From: Clostridium sp. DSM 17811
GTDB lineage: Bacteria; Bacillota; Clostridia; Clostridiales; Clostridiaceae
Assembly (NCBI RefSeq): GCF_018861905.1
Contig: NZ_JAHLDU010000006.1
Coordinates: forward strand, 1-64,000
Direction of reading: 5' to 3'
DNA: 64,000 nt
Position numbers and translations under genes: made by a program
Notes under the pieces: generated by a model
The model's input: only the letters and a program-made list of their open reading frames with translations
Database searches by the model: none
What the model was told of the DNA's origin: nothing
Part shown: positions 1 through 8,140 of the stretch, in pieces
Layout of the letters: every line of letters begins with the position of its first letter
Numbering within the stretch: the first letter of the stretch is position 1

Positions 1-44
1 GCCTTGATTTTTTGTTGGTCTGAGATAATTGATTTTCTTCCCAT
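1..44 (-). CDS. Partial CDS, N-terminus only (unknown)
   Basis: An ATG at 44-42 on the minus strand follows an AAGGAG ribosome binding site with normal spacing. It opens a frame reading MGRKSIISDQQKIKA that runs off the left edge. A basic start of this kind is common in small DNA-binding proteins, but 14 residues cannot identify a family. It is the first gene outside the direct repeat that bounds the glycoside island. Confidence 0.5.
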   Translation of the reverse strand, partial: MGRKSIISDQQKIK

Positions 45-96
45 AAAAAATAGCTCTCCTTATAGTAAACAGTTTTATTATTTAACTGTCTACCAT

Positions 97-125
97 AAGG
101 GGAGCATATCATAATGGCTTCCCTT
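97..125 (-). terminator. Rho-independent terminator-like hairpin (copy A)
   Basis: The arm AAGGGGAGC pairs, with G-U pairs, to GCTTCCCTT across a short AT loop. The same hairpin recurs at 20461-20489. It lies downstream of the remnant gene end, as a terminator would. Confidence 0.5.
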
Positions 126-163
126 AATTCATATTATTTTTTTAAATATAATTTCACATCAAA

Positions 164-208
164 CTATAAATAATATATTGTTTCAGTGGAGTTTACTTCT
201 AAACCTTC
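164..208 (-). pseudogene. 3' remnant of a 104-aa-family gene (copy A)
   Basis: Read on the minus strand, the last 14 codons give EGLEVNSTETIYYL then stop. This matches the C-terminus of the intact hypothetical protein at 38556-38870 (..DINSTGTIYYL). No start or N-terminal part remains. Confidence 0.65.
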
Positions 209-237
209 TTATGTACACTTTTGCATCCTTATATTTT

Positions 238-891
238 TTATTTCAATAATTCGTCAAACTTGAAATTCAATAAATCATGTGCCCTATAATTAGCCTTTAC
301 ATTTTTTGCCGCAAATCCCACGCCCATAACTTTCATACCACCTGCTAAAGCCGCTTCTATTCCTGCATCAGCATCTTCAAGCACTAAGCATTCTCCAGGT
401 ATTACTCGAATCTTTTTAGCTGCTAATAAAAACACTTCCGGATCTGGTTTGCTCTTATTTATGTCATTCCCATCTGATACTGCATCGAAATAACTCCCTA
501 ACCCGATTTTTTCCAATATAAAAGGTGTATTTTTACTTGAGGAACCAATAGCAATTTTTATTCCTCTTTCTCTCAAAAACTCCAATACCTTTATAACTCC
601 GGGCAATATGTCCGTAGGTGTTAGACAATTTAACATTTCTCTATAATAATTATTTTTTCTCCCTGCAAGTTCTTCTTTTTCATTCTGATTATAAATCTTT
701 TGAGATTTTTTCAAAATTATTTCCAGGCTCTCCATTCTGCTTACTCCTCGAAGACCCTCATTTATTATTTTATCAAAATAAATTTCTTCCTCATCAGCCA
801 TCTTCTTCCACGCTTGATAATGGTATTTATCTGTGGATACTATAACTCCATCCAAATCAAAAATCACTGCTTTTATACTCAAATTAATCAC
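238..891 (-). CDS. pgmB: Beta-phosphoglucomutase (HAD superfamily)
   Basis: 217 aa, normal length for beta-PGM. The HAD nucleophile motif FDLDG (D12, D14) is near the start. It is followed by the cap signatures YHYQAWK and LRGVSR, the SSSKN loop and the VLEDADAGIEAA motif near the C-terminus, all typical of beta-PGM rather than generic HAD phosphatases. The enzyme converts beta-glucose-1-phosphate to glucose-6-phosphate in the cytosol. It is the last gene of a minus-strand run GH1-esterase-GH3-rhamnosidase-pgmB with 13-25 nt gaps, so probably one operon. No GH65 maltose/trehalose phosphorylase is nearby. The only candidate local source of beta-glucose-1-phosphate is the NagZ-type GH3 (see findings). 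Confidence 0.85.
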   Translation of the reverse strand: MINLSIKAVIFDLDGVIVSTDKYHYQAWKKMADEEEIYFDKIINEGLRGVSRMESLEIILKKSQKIYNQNEKEELAGRKNNYYREMLNCLTPTDILPGVIKVLEFLRERGIKIAIGSSSKNTPFILEKIGLGSYFDAVSDGNDINKSKPDPEVFLLAAKKIRVIPGECLVLEDADAGIEAALAGGMKVMGVGFAAKNVKANYRAHDLLNFKFDELLK

Positions 892-913
892 CTCTTATTT
901 ATACTCTTCATTT

Positions 914-3757
914 TTATTCTACGCTTATTTTAATTTTGTTTAACTTAATATCAAGCTTATCCAATATCTCAGATGCTATAATCAAGAATGGTTTTGTAGA
1001 CAATTCTCTTATAGATTCATGTCCTACTTTTTTTAACAACTCACTTGATAACAGTGCAATTTGTGGCAAATACTCTATAACCACTTTCTTGGCCTCTTCA
1101 TTTGCAAGTATTTCAATCATAGGCATTTGTGTACTGTAACCTTTAATATAATCTTCTTCAGGCATATAATAAAACTCCCAGGTTCCGCTGGTTAGGTCAG
1201 CAATTACAATTTTGCCACATTGACTTGCACAAATATTTGCTTCTTTAAGAGGCTTACCGTTTACCCATACGTTTTCAAGTTTAGCATTTGGTAATTCAAG
1301 TGTAGCTGTAGCATTAAATGGGATTATAAATTTAAACTTTAGATCTCCTTTTTCATCTAATTCCCACTGGCTTTCATATGTTCCTACTGCAGAATTTAGA
1401 CTAGCTTTTACATATTTTAATCTATAGTCTGGTTGTGGAGCTAATCTCACCTGTCTAAATCCGGGTTTATCTTCTACTGGATTAATTCCAGCCATATACC
1501 TATACATCCATTCAACTATTGACCCATAAGCATAGTGATTCAAAGAATTCATATCGGTACCACTTATCTTGCCATCTGGCAATACAGAATTCCAGCGTTC
1601 CCAAATTGTTGTTGCTCCCATTGTAACTGCATACAACCAACTTGGATAATCCTTGTTTAATAACAATGTATAAGCTAAATCATTGCATTTGTTTTCCGAT
1701 AGTACTCTACATAAATATGGTGTTCCAACAAATCCAGTTTTCAAATGGTTTTTATCATGTTTTAACTTTTTACGTAAATCATTTGCTACCCTTTCTTTAT
1801 GTTCTTTTGGAACTAAATCCATAAACAATGCAACTATATATGCAGTCTGTGTATTAACAGTTATACGTCCATTTTTGCTAAAATATTCATCTATAATTGC
1901 AGTTTTTACTTCATTTGACAAAGCATCATATTCTTTAGCTGATTTTTCATCCCCCAATACCTTTGCAGCTTTAGCAACCACCTTCGAAGAATAGCAATAG
2001 TATGCCGAGGCTATAAATTGTGTATCTGTTCCCCCAGTTGGTAAATTAGGATTATCGCCATCAAGTGCTAACCAATCCCCAAAATGAAAACCAGTTGTCC
2101 AAAGTCTTTTTCCCCCTGAGGATGTATCCTCATTTTTAATATAATCTACCCAAGCTTTCATGCTTTTAAATTGCTGCTTCAAAATAGATTTATCACCATA
2201 ATGCAGGTACACATTCCAAGGTATAACCGTAGCCGCTTCTCCCCAAGCACTAGATCCGCCCCCTTGTACATTTACGGCTGGTACTACCATTGGAACCATA
2301 CCATTTCTATCCTCTTGTTCTTTTGCAAGATCATACCCATATTTACTGAAAAACGCATAACTATCCATATTAAAACAGGCAGTTCCCGAAAATACCTGGG
2401 CATCACCTGTCCATCCCATGCGTTCATCTCGCTGAGGGCAGTCCGTTGGTACATCTAAGAAATTTCCCTTTTGTCCCCATAATGCATTTAGAAACAATTT
2501 ATTAACTAAAGGATTACTAGTTTCTATGTGGCCAGTTTGCTGCATATCAGAATACAATACACAACCAGTAAAATCGTTAGCCTTAACTTCTCCCTGCCAA
2601 CCACTAACTTTTACATATCTAAATCCGTAAAAAGTAAAGTGTGGTCTTACAACAGCCTCGTCACCATTTGCTATATATTTGTATTCTGCTTTAGCTGTTC
2701 TAAGATTATCTCGATAAAAATTACCTTCTTGAAGAATTTCTCCAAATTGCAACTTTATTTCGGTACCCTTTGGAGCCTTAGTTTTAAATTCAATCCATCC
2801 CACCATATTTTGACCCATATCTAAAACGGTCTCACAATCAATGGTCTTTATAACTTCTATCGGTTTTATCTTTTCTTTTATTACAACAGGTAAACTTAAT
2901 CTAGCCTTTAATTTATTAAAGCCTAAGTCTATTTCATGAACATCATAAACTGCTAAATCATTAAAAGTAGCATCATAAATTTCACCATCATAAATGTTGC
3001 TATCTAAGATATTGCTTTTTCTAGATTTCCATGTATTATCTGAATTTATAATGGCGCTTGTTCCATCCGTATAATTTATTATAATTTCACATAAAAGCGC
3101 AAACTTATCACCATATATTTCACGTGTATTATCTTCAAAACCAAATCTACCTTTATACCACCCATTTCCTAGAAGAACATTAACTGAATTTTGACCTTGT
3201 TTAATTAACTCTGTAATATCATAAGTTTGATATTGTAACCATTTATTATAAGCATTAAAATGTGGTGTAAAATATTCTTCACCTGCTTTAACACCGTTTA
3301 TCTCCATTTCATAAAGACCTAACCCACAAACATAGGCACGTACAGATTTAACTTCCTTTGATACAGGAAATTCTTTAATTATCACAGGATGTACATTTTT
3401 ATCTATTTCTGGTGTAATCCACTTTGCACTCCAATGTTTATCAAGTTTCGCAGTTTCAAACCAAGCAGAGTCACTTAATGCAACATCTCCATTATCAGCC
3501 CAAACTTTAACACGCCAGTAGTAACGAGTATACGCTCCAAGTTCTATAGTTACCTCATAAGCAAGACTATCAATTTCCTTACTTTTACCACTATCAAAAA
3601 TCATACAAGCAAAATCTTCATCTAAACTTATTTGAATTTGGGCTGCAGTTTGTTTAACTCCTAGCGTTTCACAAGTAATAAATGATAAACGAGGTTTTCC
3701 AAGATCAAACCCTAAAGGGTTTATTATATGATTCGTTTTCATATTAATTATTTTCAA
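914..3757 (-). CDS. GH78 alpha-L-rhamnosidase
   Basis: 947 aa. The architecture is that of bacterial GH78: an N-terminal Ig-like domain (from HIINPLGFDLGKPRLSF), the lectin-like rhamnosidase N domain, an (alpha/alpha)6 catalytic domain with the signature DCPQRDERMGWTGDAQ that carries catalytic acids, and a C-terminal beta domain. It removes terminal L-rhamnose from plant glycosides such as rutinosides and neohesperidosides or from polysaccharides. No signal peptide is visible, so it acts on imported glycosides. The TTG start at 3757 has a GGGAG site 9 nt upstream. After the usual C-terminus (..WEFYYMPEED) there is an extra helical tail of about 80 residues that I do not recognise. Confidence 0.92.
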   Translation of the reverse strand: MKIINMKTNHIINPLGFDLGKPRLSFITCETLGVKQTAAQIQISLDEDFACMIFDSGKSKEIDSLAYEVTIELGAYTRYYWRVKVWADNGDVALSDSAWFETAKLDKHWSAKWITPEIDKNVHPVIIKEFPVSKEVKSVRAYVCGLGLYEMEINGVKAGEEYFTPHFNAYNKWLQYQTYDITELIKQGQNSVNVLLGNGWYKGRFGFEDNTREIYGDKFALLCEIIINYTDGTSAIINSDNTWKSRKSNILDSNIYDGEIYDATFNDLAVYDVHEIDLGFNKLKARLSLPVVIKEKIKPIEVIKTIDCETVLDMGQNMVGWIEFKTKAPKGTEIKLQFGEILQEGNFYRDNLRTAKAEYKYIANGDEAVVRPHFTFYGFRYVKVSGWQGEVKANDFTGCVLYSDMQQTGHIETSNPLVNKLFLNALWGQKGNFLDVPTDCPQRDERMGWTGDAQVFSGTACFNMDSYAFFSKYGYDLAKEQEDRNGMVPMVVPAVNVQGGGSSAWGEAATVIPWNVYLHYGDKSILKQQFKSMKAWVDYIKNEDTSSGGKRLWTTGFHFGDWLALDGDNPNLPTGGTDTQFIASAYYCYSSKVVAKAAKVLGDEKSAKEYDALSNEVKTAIIDEYFSKNGRITVNTQTAYIVALFMDLVPKEHKERVANDLRKKLKHDKNHLKTGFVGTPYLCRVLSENKCNDLAYTLLLNKDYPSWLYAVTMGATTIWERWNSVLPDGKISGTDMNSLNHYAYGSIVEWMYRYMAGINPVEDKPGFRQVRLAPQPDYRLKYVKASLNSAVGTYESQWELDEKGDLKFKFIIPFNATATLELPNAKLENVWVNGKPLKEANICASQCGKIVIADLTSGTWEFYYMPEEDYIKGYSTQMPMIEILANEEAKKVVIEYLPQIALLSSELLKKVGHESIRELSTKPFLIIASEILDKLDIKLNKIKISVE

Positions 3758-3771
3758 ATTTTAACACTCCC

Positions 3772-5478
3772 TTATAGTTTTGCATTCCATAAATTACAGA
3801 AAGGATCTACTGGATTTTTACCCTTAAATTCTGATTTTCCTGTGATTTTATCTATTATAGCCTGTACCACATATTCATTAGATGAATATGCGTTTATATA
3901 AGTTTTCACCATTGGTACATCAAATAAATGATATGGATTTGCTGTAGATATAAACATCGTTGGAATTTCCTTTACAAACCAAGGTGCATTTGCAGCCATT
4001 GGTTGAGCCCAGTTTATTCTCACTGTGGTTTGATTACTTGCAGTTTCTATATTGGCTACATAAAGCATCAAATCATACTTTTCCTTTAGCTCATTAACAC
4101 TCCCTGTAAACACTTCTCTAAAATCTAATTTTTTATTATCGAAAAGATAAACTTCAAATCCTGCATTTTCTAGACCTTCAATTAAATTAGCAGTTACTGA
4201 TGCCCCCTCCTTGAATCCACCACCATTCTCTTCTAGAACATATAACCTTATTCTCTTATATTTTTCTGGACTTATTGGCAGTAACTTTTGTGTATCTTTG
4301 ACTAATGTAACAGACTTATCCGCACATTCTTTTGCCCATTTTTCATGTTCTTCACATTTTAATTGTAATAAAGCTTCCTTATCAGGAACCAAAGTACCTT
4401 TTGCCTTTTGTTCATGCAGCTTAAGTGAAGCTTTTAAGGCAAGGATTCTAGTTACAGCTTCATCTAACCTTTCTAATGTAAGTATCCCCTTCTTTATTCC
4501 ATCCATCATAAATGCAAAGTCTTCTCCAATATTTTTATTGAACAAAAACATATCGCAGCCTGCTGCAATTGCTTTTGGAACTGCTACTTCTCTTTTCTCT
4601 GCACTAGCGAAGCCAATCATTGGTGTAGCATCAGTCACAATCAAACCATTAAATCCTAACTTTTCACGAAGTAAAGTTCCAAGCAATTCTTTTGACAATG
4701 TAGCCGGCATTATATCTTCATGCCTTATTCCTGGAATAAGTTTTTTTGTATACTCTGGCAGCATTATATGTCCTACCATTACCGTTTGAGCTCCAGCTTC
4801 TATCATATTTTTATAAACCATACCAAATGTATCATCCCATTTTTCTGTAGATAAAGAATTTATGGATGTTAAAAGATGATGATCCCTCTCGTCGACTCCA
4901 TCTCCAGGAAAATGTTTTATAGCTACTGCAAGTCCACTCTCATTTATTCCACGCATATACTCTTTTGCCATCTTTAGCACTCTATAAGGATCTGAGCCAT
5001 AGGTTCTTACATTAGTAATAGGATTTCTAAAATTCATGTCTATGTCTATAATTGGTGAAAAAGCCCAATTGCAACCTACTGCTCCTCCTTCTCTTCCACA
5101 AACCAAACCTAACTTATATGCCATCACCTCATTATCTGTTGCTGCAACCTGCATTTGTTTTCCATAATAAGTGCCATTAGTGCAAATGCCGTTTCCACCT
5201 GCTTCTAGGTTAGCCGCAATCAGCAGTGGAATATTAGAATTTTCTTGTAAAAATTTATGTGTTTCCTGCATAACTACTCCATCGCAAGGTCTGTACATTA
5301 TTCCTCCGGGCTTTATTTTGCTTAGTAATGCTTTTAATTCTTCTTTGTCATCTGTTGTTCCAATAGGGCAAAATAGCTGTCCAACTTTTTCTTCTATGCC
5401 CATGTCCCCCAATGTATCTTCTACCCATTTAATATCTTCATCCTTTAAATAAAAAGGTTTAACTTTCAAATTAATCAT
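3772..5478 (-). CDS. GH3 enzyme, NagZ type with Asp-His dyad
   Basis: 568 aa, cytosolic (no signal peptide). The motif KHFPGDGVDERDHH (188-201) fits the NagZ pattern KH[FI]PG[HD]Gx4DxH, in which the Asp-His pair (here D199/H201) replaces the usual GH3 acid/base Glu. The nucleophile Asp is D283 in LIVTDATPM. The second alpha/beta domain follows at about 390-560. NagZ-type GH3 enzymes act on beta-N-acetylglucosaminides or beta-glucosides, and several were shown to be retaining phosphorylases. Position in an operon with beta-phosphoglucomutase supports phosphorolysis here, but that is inference. RBS GGAGTG precedes the ATG. Confidence 0.85.
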   Translation of the reverse strand: MINLKVKPFYLKDEDIKWVEDTLGDMGIEEKVGQLFCPIGTTDDKEELKALLSKIKPGGIMYRPCDGVVMQETHKFLQENSNIPLLIAANLEAGGNGICTNGTYYGKQMQVAATDNEVMAYKLGLVCGREGGAVGCNWAFSPIIDIDMNFRNPITNVRTYGSDPYRVLKMAKEYMRGINESGLAVAIKHFPGDGVDERDHHLLTSINSLSTEKWDDTFGMVYKNMIEAGAQTVMVGHIMLPEYTKKLIPGIRHEDIMPATLSKELLGTLLREKLGFNGLIVTDATPMIGFASAEKREVAVPKAIAAGCDMFLFNKNIGEDFAFMMDGIKKGILTLERLDEAVTRILALKASLKLHEQKAKGTLVPDKEALLQLKCEEHEKWAKECADKSVTLVKDTQKLLPISPEKYKRIRLYVLEENGGGFKEGASVTANLIEGLENAGFEVYLFDNKKLDFREVFTGSVNELKEKYDLMLYVANIETASNQTTVRINWAQPMAANAPWFVKEIPTMFISTANPYHLFDVPMVKTYINAYSSNEYVVQAIIDKITGKSEFKGKNPVDPFCNLWNAKL

Positions 5479-5502
5479 TTGGGATCACTCCTTTTTCCAT
5501 AT

Positions 5503-6603
5503 TTATCGTATTGCAATTTTAAATTCTTTAGCTATTTCATCAATACAATCTTGTGCTTGTGGGTATATACCAATTTTATCTATAAAAGCATGGTCTATCC
5601 CATTATATCTTATTAACTTTGTAGGCACTTTATCTCTTATAAGTTTTCTAGCATAGGCTTCAGCTTCTAATGTCAAATAATCATACTCAGCAGTTATAAT
5701 TAGAGTTTGTGGCATATGTTTTAAGCTACTAGAAATCAGTGGTGATACATATGGATTGCTTATCTCTTCTGGATTGTTAACATATAAAAGTGAAAGTGGT
5801 GGAAACTTTTTTATTCCCATTACAGCATCTTCTATAAGTTCATAATTATTTTTTATATTATAGAGTTTTATATCAAACTCATAATCTTCTATTTTATCTT
5901 CCGATAAGTTCAGTCCTGGATATAAAAGTGCTTGAAATTTTATCATCTTCGTTCCCAGATCTCTATCCATCATAGAACATACCGTTGAATAATTACCTCC
6001 TGAACTATCTCCTGAAACTCCAATATTATTACAGTTCACATTCAATTCCTTTGAATTTTCATAAAGCCATTTTACTGTATCAAAACAATCATGCAACCCT
6101 TGTGGAAACCTATATTCAGGGCAAAGTCTGTAATCCACAGATACCACAACTCCTTCAATCTTTTGTGCTAAATATTTACACGCATTTTCTACAGTTTTTG
6201 TACTTCCACCAAAGAAAGCCCCTCCATGAATGAATACTATAGCGGGCATACTTTCATTTTTATTTGAGGTATAAACTCTTAAAGGTATATTCCCGTTTCT
6301 TCCTTGTATAATTTTATCAGTTGCATCTATCCCTCTTGATATATCAAAATTTAAAGAACCCATGATAGATCTTATAAACTCAACAGGTATATCTCCAGTG
6401 CTCTTAGGTGGTTCGATATTAGACATATCTTTCATGTTCTTTGCATTATCTTTCAATTTTTCTTTTACCCTAGGATCAAGATCTCCATCTATATCAACAT
6501 CAGGTATATTTTTTACTAGCATATCAATACCATGTATATTTTTAATTTCTTGCTTTTTCTGTAAAAGTGACACCAATTTGTCTTGTTCATATTTATTATA
6601 CAT
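5503..6603 (-). CDS. Alpha/beta hydrolase, HSL-type esterase
   Basis: 366 aa. The oxyanion-hole motif is HGGAFFGGS, the nucleophile elbow GDSSGG with the catalytic Ser, then an acidic residue in EYDYLT and His in GIDHAF. This is the layout of the hormone-sensitive-lipase/acetyl-esterase family. It has no signal peptide. It probably deacylates sugar or aryl esters, for example acetylated or aroylated glycosides, before or after the neighbouring glycosidases act. It lies 24 nt upstream of the GH3 gene and 21 nt downstream of the GH1 gene, on the same strand. The first 80 residues are poorly typed. The exact substrate cannot be read from sequence. Confidence 0.85.
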   Translation of the reverse strand: MYNKYEQDKLVSLLQKKQEIKNIHGIDMLVKNIPDVDIDGDLDPRVKEKLKDNAKNMKDMSNIEPPKSTGDIPVEFIRSIMGSLNFDISRGIDATDKIIQGRNGNIPLRVYTSNKNESMPAIVFIHGGAFFGGSTKTVENACKYLAQKIEGVVVSVDYRLCPEYRFPQGLHDCFDTVKWLYENSKELNVNCNNIGVSGDSSGGNYSTVCSMMDRDLGTKMIKFQALLYPGLNLSEDKIEDYEFDIKLYNIKNNYELIEDAVMGIKKFPPLSLLYVNNPEEISNPYVSPLISSSLKHMPQTLIITAEYDYLTLEAEAYARKLIRDKVPTKLIRYNGIDHAFIDKIGIYPQAQDCIDEIAKEFKIAIR

Positions 6604-6624
6604 AAAAAAAATCTCCTCCTCTTT

Positions 6625-7893
6625 TTATGCTTTATTTAGTCCATTACTTTGAGCAATCTGTCCTAAAAAATGTGCACTTTCCTTTACAATTCTTTGTTGA
6701 GTGGAACGATCTACTCCGATAACACCAAAATGCATATTATACCCGAAAGTCCACTCAAAGTTATCAAATGCACTCCAGTAAATGTACCCCTGTACATTTA
6801 TTCCATCATTAATGCAAGATTGTACCCCTTCTAGTGCTCTCTTAATATATTCTATACGTCTTTCATCGTTCTTCGTTGCAATCCCATTTTCAGTTATAAT
6901 AATTGGTATATCAATATCCATTGCTACCTTTCTTATAGCTCCTGCCAATCCTTCTGGATAATATTCATATCCACACTCTGTTACTTCTACATCATCATCT
7001 AGCGGAATTTGACCATTGGGTCCGTATATTTCCCGTGTGTAATTTTGTATGCCAAAGAAATCATCACCTTTGATTGCATCTAAATATTGTTTGAAATATT
7101 TATTCCACGTTTTCTCTGCGTGTTCTTCTCCACCTTCTACAGATTGTACATCAGGAAGGGCTAATGTTAATCCAACTTTTGTATTAGGATTAATCCTTTT
7201 AATCACTTCACGTGCCTTACGATGTGCATCTTTTATAATATTTATAGATGCCTTATCAGATGCCATATGAAAAGTAAAATAGTTATCCAAAGTTGTGCCA
7301 CAAGCTCTCGCAGCAGACTCTCTCCATTCTGGAGCAGTCCAGGATTTAGCTTCTATTCCTACAGGAGGTATAAAGTTAAAATTAACGAATAACTCGTGAA
7401 GCATAACTGGCAGATTTACTTCATTCATTGTTAAAGCATAAGGGATTAATTCACCAAGCTCCTTAAAAACAACTTCACAGTATTTAGCAAATCTATCTGC
7501 AGTACTTGGATTTGACCATCCTCCAAGTCTCATTAACCAACGAGGTGAGGTAAAGTGAAACATTGTTACCATCGGAGTTATTCCATATTCATGGCAAACC
7601 TTTAAAACATCTCTATAATGTTCGATTTCGGATTTAGAATAATATCCTGCTTCAGGCTCTATTCTTGCCCACTCAATAGAAAATCGGTATGTTTTTAAAC
7701 CAAGTCTAGCTAATAATTGAATGTCTTCTCTATAAAGCCTATAATGATCTACTGCATCACCTGATTTATCCGCATAAGGAGATCCTTTTGAATACTCTTC
7801 TGCCCATACATCTGAATTTATGTTGTTACCTTCTACTTGGTGGGCTGCTGTTGCAGTTCCCCATAAAAAATCTTTTGGAAATCCTTGTTTCAT
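6625..7893 (-). CDS. GH1 beta-glycosidase
   Basis: 422 aa, a typical GH1 (beta/alpha)8 enzyme. The N-terminal motif is FPKDFLWGTATAAHQVEG; the acid/base is E158 in TMNEVN (the usual NEP has become NEV) and the nucleophile is E335 in IITENG. There is no phospho-sugar signature that I can recognise, and the uptake system nearby is MFS rather than PTS, so free beta-glucosides or aryl-glucosides are the likely substrates. It is the first gene of the five-gene minus-strand operon ending in pgmB. Its promoter lies in the duplicated regulatory segment at 7920-8140. Confidence 0.9.
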   Translation of the reverse strand: MKQGFPKDFLWGTATAAHQVEGNNINSDVWAEEYSKGSPYADKSGDAVDHYRLYREDIQLLARLGLKTYRFSIEWARIEPEAGYYSKSEIEHYRDVLKVCHEYGITPMVTMFHFTSPRWLMRLGGWSNPSTADRFAKYCEVVFKELGELIPYALTMNEVNLPVMLHELFVNFNFIPPVGIEAKSWTAPEWRESAARACGTTLDNYFTFHMASDKASINIIKDAHRKAREVIKRINPNTKVGLTLALPDVQSVEGGEEHAEKTWNKYFKQYLDAIKGDDFFGIQNYTREIYGPNGQIPLDDDVEVTECGYEYYPEGLAGAIRKVAMDIDIPIIITENGIATKNDERRIEYIKRALEGVQSCINDGINVQGYIYWSAFDNFEWTFGYNMHFGVIGVDRSTQQRIVKESAHFLGQIAQSNGLNKA

Positions 7894-7919
7894 ATTTATC
7901 TCTCCTTTTATTTATTATC

Positions 7920-8140
7920 CCCATTTCAATGTCTCAAGAGAATGTTTTCACTATATATAAATGATATCATAATTTTAATCTTTTCAAGTATCATAATATA
8001 ATATAATAAGTATCATTTTATGCTTATTTTAAACTGCTATTTTTTATATGTTTAAAATATAGGACTATTATTAATAGATTTTGATATTATAATGAGACTA
8101 ATAATTTATTTTTAAGTTAAAGTACCAATTATGATACTGA
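7920..8140. repeat. Duplicated regulatory segment, copy 1
   Basis: About 220 bp are closely similar (nearly 90% by eye) and in the same orientation as 16954-17175. The segment drives the GH1-to-pgmB operon leftwards. It holds two AAGTATCAT elements (7986-7994, 8008-8016; period 22 bp) and an inverted copy ATGATACT (8131-8138), spacing typical of AraC-type operators. GTGAAAACATTCTC (minus strand, about 7937-7950) resembles a CcpA cre site; in copy 2 it reads GTGAAAACGTTCTC. Copy 1 abuts the end of the GH43 gene, so the divergent regulator present at copy 2 is missing here. Confidence 0.75.

Larger units (their letters stand above)
95..215. repeat. Direct repeat copy A bounding the glycoside island
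   Basis: The first 62 bp (95-156) are identical to 20459-20520, and similarity continues at about 85% to about 215 (20578 in the other copy). Both copies contain the same terminator hairpin and the 3' end of a gene related to the intact 104-aa gene at 38556-38870. The copies are about 20.4 kb apart in the same orientation, so recombination between them could delete or duplicate the whole carbohydrate island. Confidence 0.85.

Noticed and set aside
4211-4789. 192-aa plus-strand open frame inside the GH3 gene
   Set aside because: It is antisense to a well-supported gene, with no RBS and composition expected of a shadow frame.
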